From Magicicada septendecula (Eukaryota > Arthropoda > Insecta > Hemiptera > Cicadidae): 64,000 nucleotides of DNA. How positions within the stretch are numbered: position 1 is the first letter of the stretch; each line of letters opens with the position of its first letter. The notes under the pieces are model-generated. The model worked only from the letters and a program-made list of their open reading frames with translations, was not told where the DNA came from and ran no database searches. Below are positions 60,181-64,000 of this stretch, piece after piece. The position numbers and the translations under genes are program-made. The stretch covers positions 120,007,927 to 120,071,926 of the forward strand of contig CM068367.1 in assembly GCA_034769895.1 (NCBI GenBank). Direction: 5' to 3'.

Positions 60181-61393
60181 AATAATATAAAATACAATGG
60201 TATAAAATTTAAATGCTCATCCTTTGCTGATATAAAAACTAAAAGGCACGCAGAATTGTACAGAATTAAAGAAGAATTAAAATCGTTATACAAGAAAAAA
60301 ATCCCATCTCAATTCAAGATTATACAGAGTACATTTGCAATTACTTAATGACGTACACCCAGCCTTGCTTGATAACTATCTTGATTTCATAAACAATGGC
60401 ATACAGCGAATTATTTATCAAATGCGTAGCAAGCAAACAAGCAAATTCCAAAGGTTATTAGAGAGACAACAGCAGGAAGCCAACAACATTGCCTGTAAAC
60501 ATAAATTTTATACACGATTGCAGAACTTAACATCAATAGATCTAACTAAAGAAGAACCTAATTTGTTGAAAAAGGGCTTAAATTATAATTTACCTTGTTC
60601 AAAATCTAACTTCAGCCATAAACATATTGCTGCTGAAATTATAAATGCTGAAGCTGTGGTCAAAGCAATAGAAGACCAGAAGGTCCAAGATGAGGTGCGG
60701 ATTTTAATCAATAATAAGCTCAGTAATATCATAAGAAACCAGAATACTAATACTTATTCTTCGGTTCTGTGTACTTTTAATAATTATAATAAAGAACGCA
60801 ATATCTTAAAGGGTTTAAAGCGCAAACTGTCAGACAACTGTGCTCTCGTAACCAAGGCTGACAAAGGCAACACTGTTGTCATTATGGACAATAGTGATTA
60901 TACTGATAAGATACGGAACTTTATCGCTAACAACAACATTGAGAAATTAAACTCGGACCCTACTGAACAATACGTCAAGTGTCTAAATCGGGGCATAAAT
61001 AAGAGTGTGCATTTGTTTTATGAGCGAATTAGACGATCGTTAAAGCCCATCAATTCAAGGGCACCCACATTGACAGGATTACCAAAATTACATAAGACTG
61101 GTGTTCCGATAAGACCGTTAATTAACTTCACTACCGCACCTGGTTATAAAACAGCTAAGAAATTGGTAAACGTCATTAAACGCAACATAAACATAGTTAA
61201 TAGTCACAGTATAACCAATAATATCGATTTTGTCAATAAAGTGAAGGATCTAAAGATCGAACCTCATCATAAGCTGGTTTCATTTGATATTGTTAATTTA
61301 TATTGTAGCGTGACAGAAAATCCACTACATCTTAAGTCATATGAAATCATAAAGTTTAATTACACCAACAAATGTTATAATAATATTGAATGA
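60180..61393 (+). mobile_element. Penelope-like element: reverse-transcriptase N-terminal half
   Basis: The fragment starts with KTKRHAELYRIKEELKSLYK and continues DVHPALLDNYLDF. The conserved Penelope motifs follow: CALVTKADKGNTVVIMDNSD, RAPTLTGLPKLHKTGVPIRP, NFTTAPGYKTAKKL and LVSFDIVNLYCSV (catalytic motif A). The reading ends soon after motif A at 61393. The later reverse-transcriptase motifs and the GIY-YIG endonuclease of the family are not seen, and the start is also damaged, so it is a dead fragment. It is inserted into the gene at 59419-60180. Confidence 0.85.
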
Positions 61394-64000
61394 CATTTAA
61401 ATAAATCAAAGGAATGAACCACGATAAAATAAAAATCCTCATTACATTATATATAAAAACCACTGTTTAAAAAAACCAAAGAAAGTATCGAAGCAACTCA
61501 TAGTATCATATCAGTAATTTACCCAGGGAGCTAAGAGCAGTAGACCAGTTATATAAGACCATATCAAGAAAAAAGAGACTCAATTAAAGAGTAGTGAATA
61601 CCAAAATACCCCAAAAACAAGAAAAGGGAAGAATAAAATTTGTGATCAGGAAGAAAACAATACCCTGATACCTGTAGAGAAGAATAAAGTCAGTATCAGT
61701 GAATAAATTAAATGTTCCAAACTAAACCTCAGTCGAGATAACACAAAGTACCTTGGTTTACCCAAGAATGAAGAAGGAAGACAAGAAAACCAGAAGAATG
61801 AAGACTAGAAGAGGGACAAGAATGAAGACTAGAAGAAGGACAAGAAGGAAGATACGAAGAAGGACAAGAAAGAAGACAGGAGGAGAGGAAGAAATAGTAT
61901 GAAAGAAACACCGTTGTAAAACCTATTATTATATAAACTACTATCAACCCCAAACCCACAAAAACTATGCAAAAGAAAGTATAACATACCCAAAATCCTA
62001 TAAAAATGTAATTATTTAAAAAACTAAAGTGCTGTATAGCGTTATAAGAAGTGAATCGACTAAAGCTATTGGGTAATAAAGAAAATAAACTAGTCTTAAC
62101 AGTCCATCATTACTAAAGGTCTGGTCTGAGATAATAAGACTCAAAATATCAGAACCAACAGTGAAAGTGAATTTGTGTAAGTGTTTTTTAGAAATGCAAT
62201 AAACTTAAAGTTGGTGAAGCTATAACTTATCAGTATGCAATATAACAACTTTAATATCTAATAATAAACAGCATAATAAAATAATAAAATGGAAGATTTC
62301 CAGTATTTTATTATTTCAATGTAAATCTTTATTTACAAGACATTTGTAAAAAATGATAATAAATAGAGTATAGGAGTTCATGTTTACTGATGTAGGGGAT
62401 CACAAATAATAATGGTTTAGACCAGAAAGGACTGGGATTAATATAATATTAATAAGTGTAAAATGTTTAAATAGACTGTTTATTCACAGTCCTAAAATCA
62501 ATGTGTTCTAAAAAGAATTATGTTTGCTAAATAATAGCCTACATACCATTAATAATGTTTAAATAGGTATGCTATGTTAACTCAAAAATAGTTAAAAGAT
62601 ATATGTTCAAACCATGTCTGCAATATGTTCAATTGTGCAGATTGCTAAACAATGTTCATAATTATTTATTTTAATAACCGTAGTGTTAATTAACTACTAC
62701 ACCACACAATAAGTTATAAGACATGTTATTTTCATATAATTGTAATTATGTAAAGTCAGAGGAGGAGTTAAGTTTAAATTTATTTGAGAAAGACAGAAAT
62801 ATAAAATTCTAAAATCTAGGCCATTTGGTGAATTAACAGAAACAATATAAACCAGTATAATTCACTTATAAATCCTGTAAACTGGCAAGATTTATATAAG
62901 ATAACTCAGTTCACCACTAATGGAAATGATCCTATGAGTTAAAATGATAATAAGGAAATATACCTTAAAACATTGTAAATTTTCAAAATATATAAATTAA
63001 TTAATTTTCAAGAGCAATGTCAAATTTACAAATTAACACAAAAAACCAGTTCAAGGGTTTAATTTATATGTATTTAAGGAAAGGAAGAGGAATATGACTA
63101 ATTAAAATTTATTATAATAGTATTACTGATACCTAAAATGGAGGAATTTTGTATAAAGACGGAAATCCAATTTTGAGCCTATATTTCCAAAAAGTGAACA
63201 AAATTTGTTAATTTCCACAAAATGTCTACAGATATGGACTATAATACATCAATTTAAAGGGAATGAGATGATTAAACCAATAATAAGGTTCATAATTCAT
63301 AAAAGTGATGAATAAAATACATAAATTCCATATATAATATAATATTTTATCATGTGTACAGGTAATCGAAATATGTTAACAATACTTTTTCAAAGATTAA
63401 CTGGGCCAGATTTATGACCAAGTTAATTAGTCTTTTGTTGAATATCAAGCTGAATAGTTGTGTGACAAAACGTTCTTTAAATCGAGTCAAAAATGGTACT
63501 AGCGTTTAGCCATTAAAATAAGTGAAACGAGAGTTAGACGAATTAGACACTTTTTAAAACTAAAGCTATCCATACGTTCACGACAATAGTGAAAACAAAC
63601 ATCTAACTTCATGATACGAGTGACAGAAAACAGTAAAACCTTATATTTAAACCAATTCACTCTACAAATCATGACCATATCTTGAGAACATTAACTCAAA
63701 GAAGTGAACACATACAAAATAAACTAACCAACACAAGTTTACACAGAACACTTCGTCAGAATACACCAAATAACTTAACAGACATATTACACCAGTGCAG
63801 GAAGATTTCAGACATTCACGAAGGTAATTCTGTCGTGATTTTGGACATGCCGATTTTGCAGTGAACTCGCCATATCTAGTAGCGGCCATTTTGAAAATTC
63901 AAGCCTGCCTTCTTTATCTTCCAGCAGTGACGTCATCGTCTGCATATTGGTTTGACAACATACATACACATTACTTATTGGAATTATTTAAATTTTATTG
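61394..64000. other. Unannotated AT-rich tail of the window
   Basis: 2.6 kb, strongly AT-rich, with no supported coding region, splice pair or element boundary. It contains the GAAGA-type minisatellite at 61770-61890. From about 63870 the composition becomes less AT-rich, which may mark another repeat or a gene-flanking region cut by the window end. Confidence 0.4.
61770..61890. repeat. Purine-rich minisatellite (GAAGACTAGAAGA type)
   Basis: About five imperfect units of ACAAGAATGAAGACTAGAAG or shorter variants. The serine/proline open frame on the minus strand is an artefact of this repeat. Confidence 0.75.

Noticed and set aside
63662-63889. Short frames at the window end (for example SVVILDMPILQ)
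   Set aside because: No family match and no splice or start context; left unannotated.
1-64000. CRISPR arrays, operons, Shine-Dalgarno sites, rRNA
   Set aside because: None seen; the window is clearly eukaryotic.

Overview
This is a eukaryotic, AT-rich, intron- and transposon-laden window, almost certainly from an arthropod and probably an insect. Evidence for that: spliceosomal exons with AATAAA signals, many dinucleotide microsatellites, a DUF4817-type Tc1/mariner element, hAT and pogo transposons, LTR elements with ATAT target duplications, LINE remnants and Penelope-like elements. The species cannot be named from the sequence. No rRNA, true tRNA, CRISPR or bacterial-type gene was found.

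Host genes are sparse. One plus-strand gene is represented by its 3' exons: a likely exon at 39413-39510, a weak candidate at 39881, a good internal exon at 40261-40382 and the terminal exon at 53481-53669, followed by a 3' UTR with AATAAA. The last intron is about 13.1 kb and is filled with transposons. A second gene converges on it from the minus strand; only its short last exon (57672-57716) is visible. I could not name either gene.

Layout. 1-8.7 kb: intergenic or intronic DNA with a degenerate tandem repeat, a mariner relic and a small inverted-repeat MITE. 8.8-37.4 kb: a single hAT transposon, recognised by its ends and a perfect 8-bp target duplication (TATTCAAA), swollen to 28.6 kb by nested insertions. 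These are a tandem LTR element (11.8-23.6 kb), a second LTR element (24.6-34.5 kb) that itself carries another hAT (28.5-32.0 kb), and a Penelope-type foldback element (34.9-36.5 kb). 37.4-53.7 kb: the host gene with LINE remnants on both strands, a pogo-like element, a solo LTR, a non-autonomous hAT-like element and a mariner. 53.7-64 kb: a second small Penelope-type foldback, LINE tails, the minus-strand exon, a multi-copy-looking cysteine-rich protein gene that may belong to an undescribed DNA transposon, a Penelope reverse-transcriptase remnant inserted into it, and 2.6 kb of featureless AT-rich DNA.

The most interesting structures are the matryoshka hAT locus, with insertion order readable from the target duplications, and two unrelated inverted-repeat elements that share an architecture: hammerhead-ribozyme-like core, 11-12 bp target duplication and a 34-40 nt asymmetric tail. 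The LTR insertions show an ATAT target preference.
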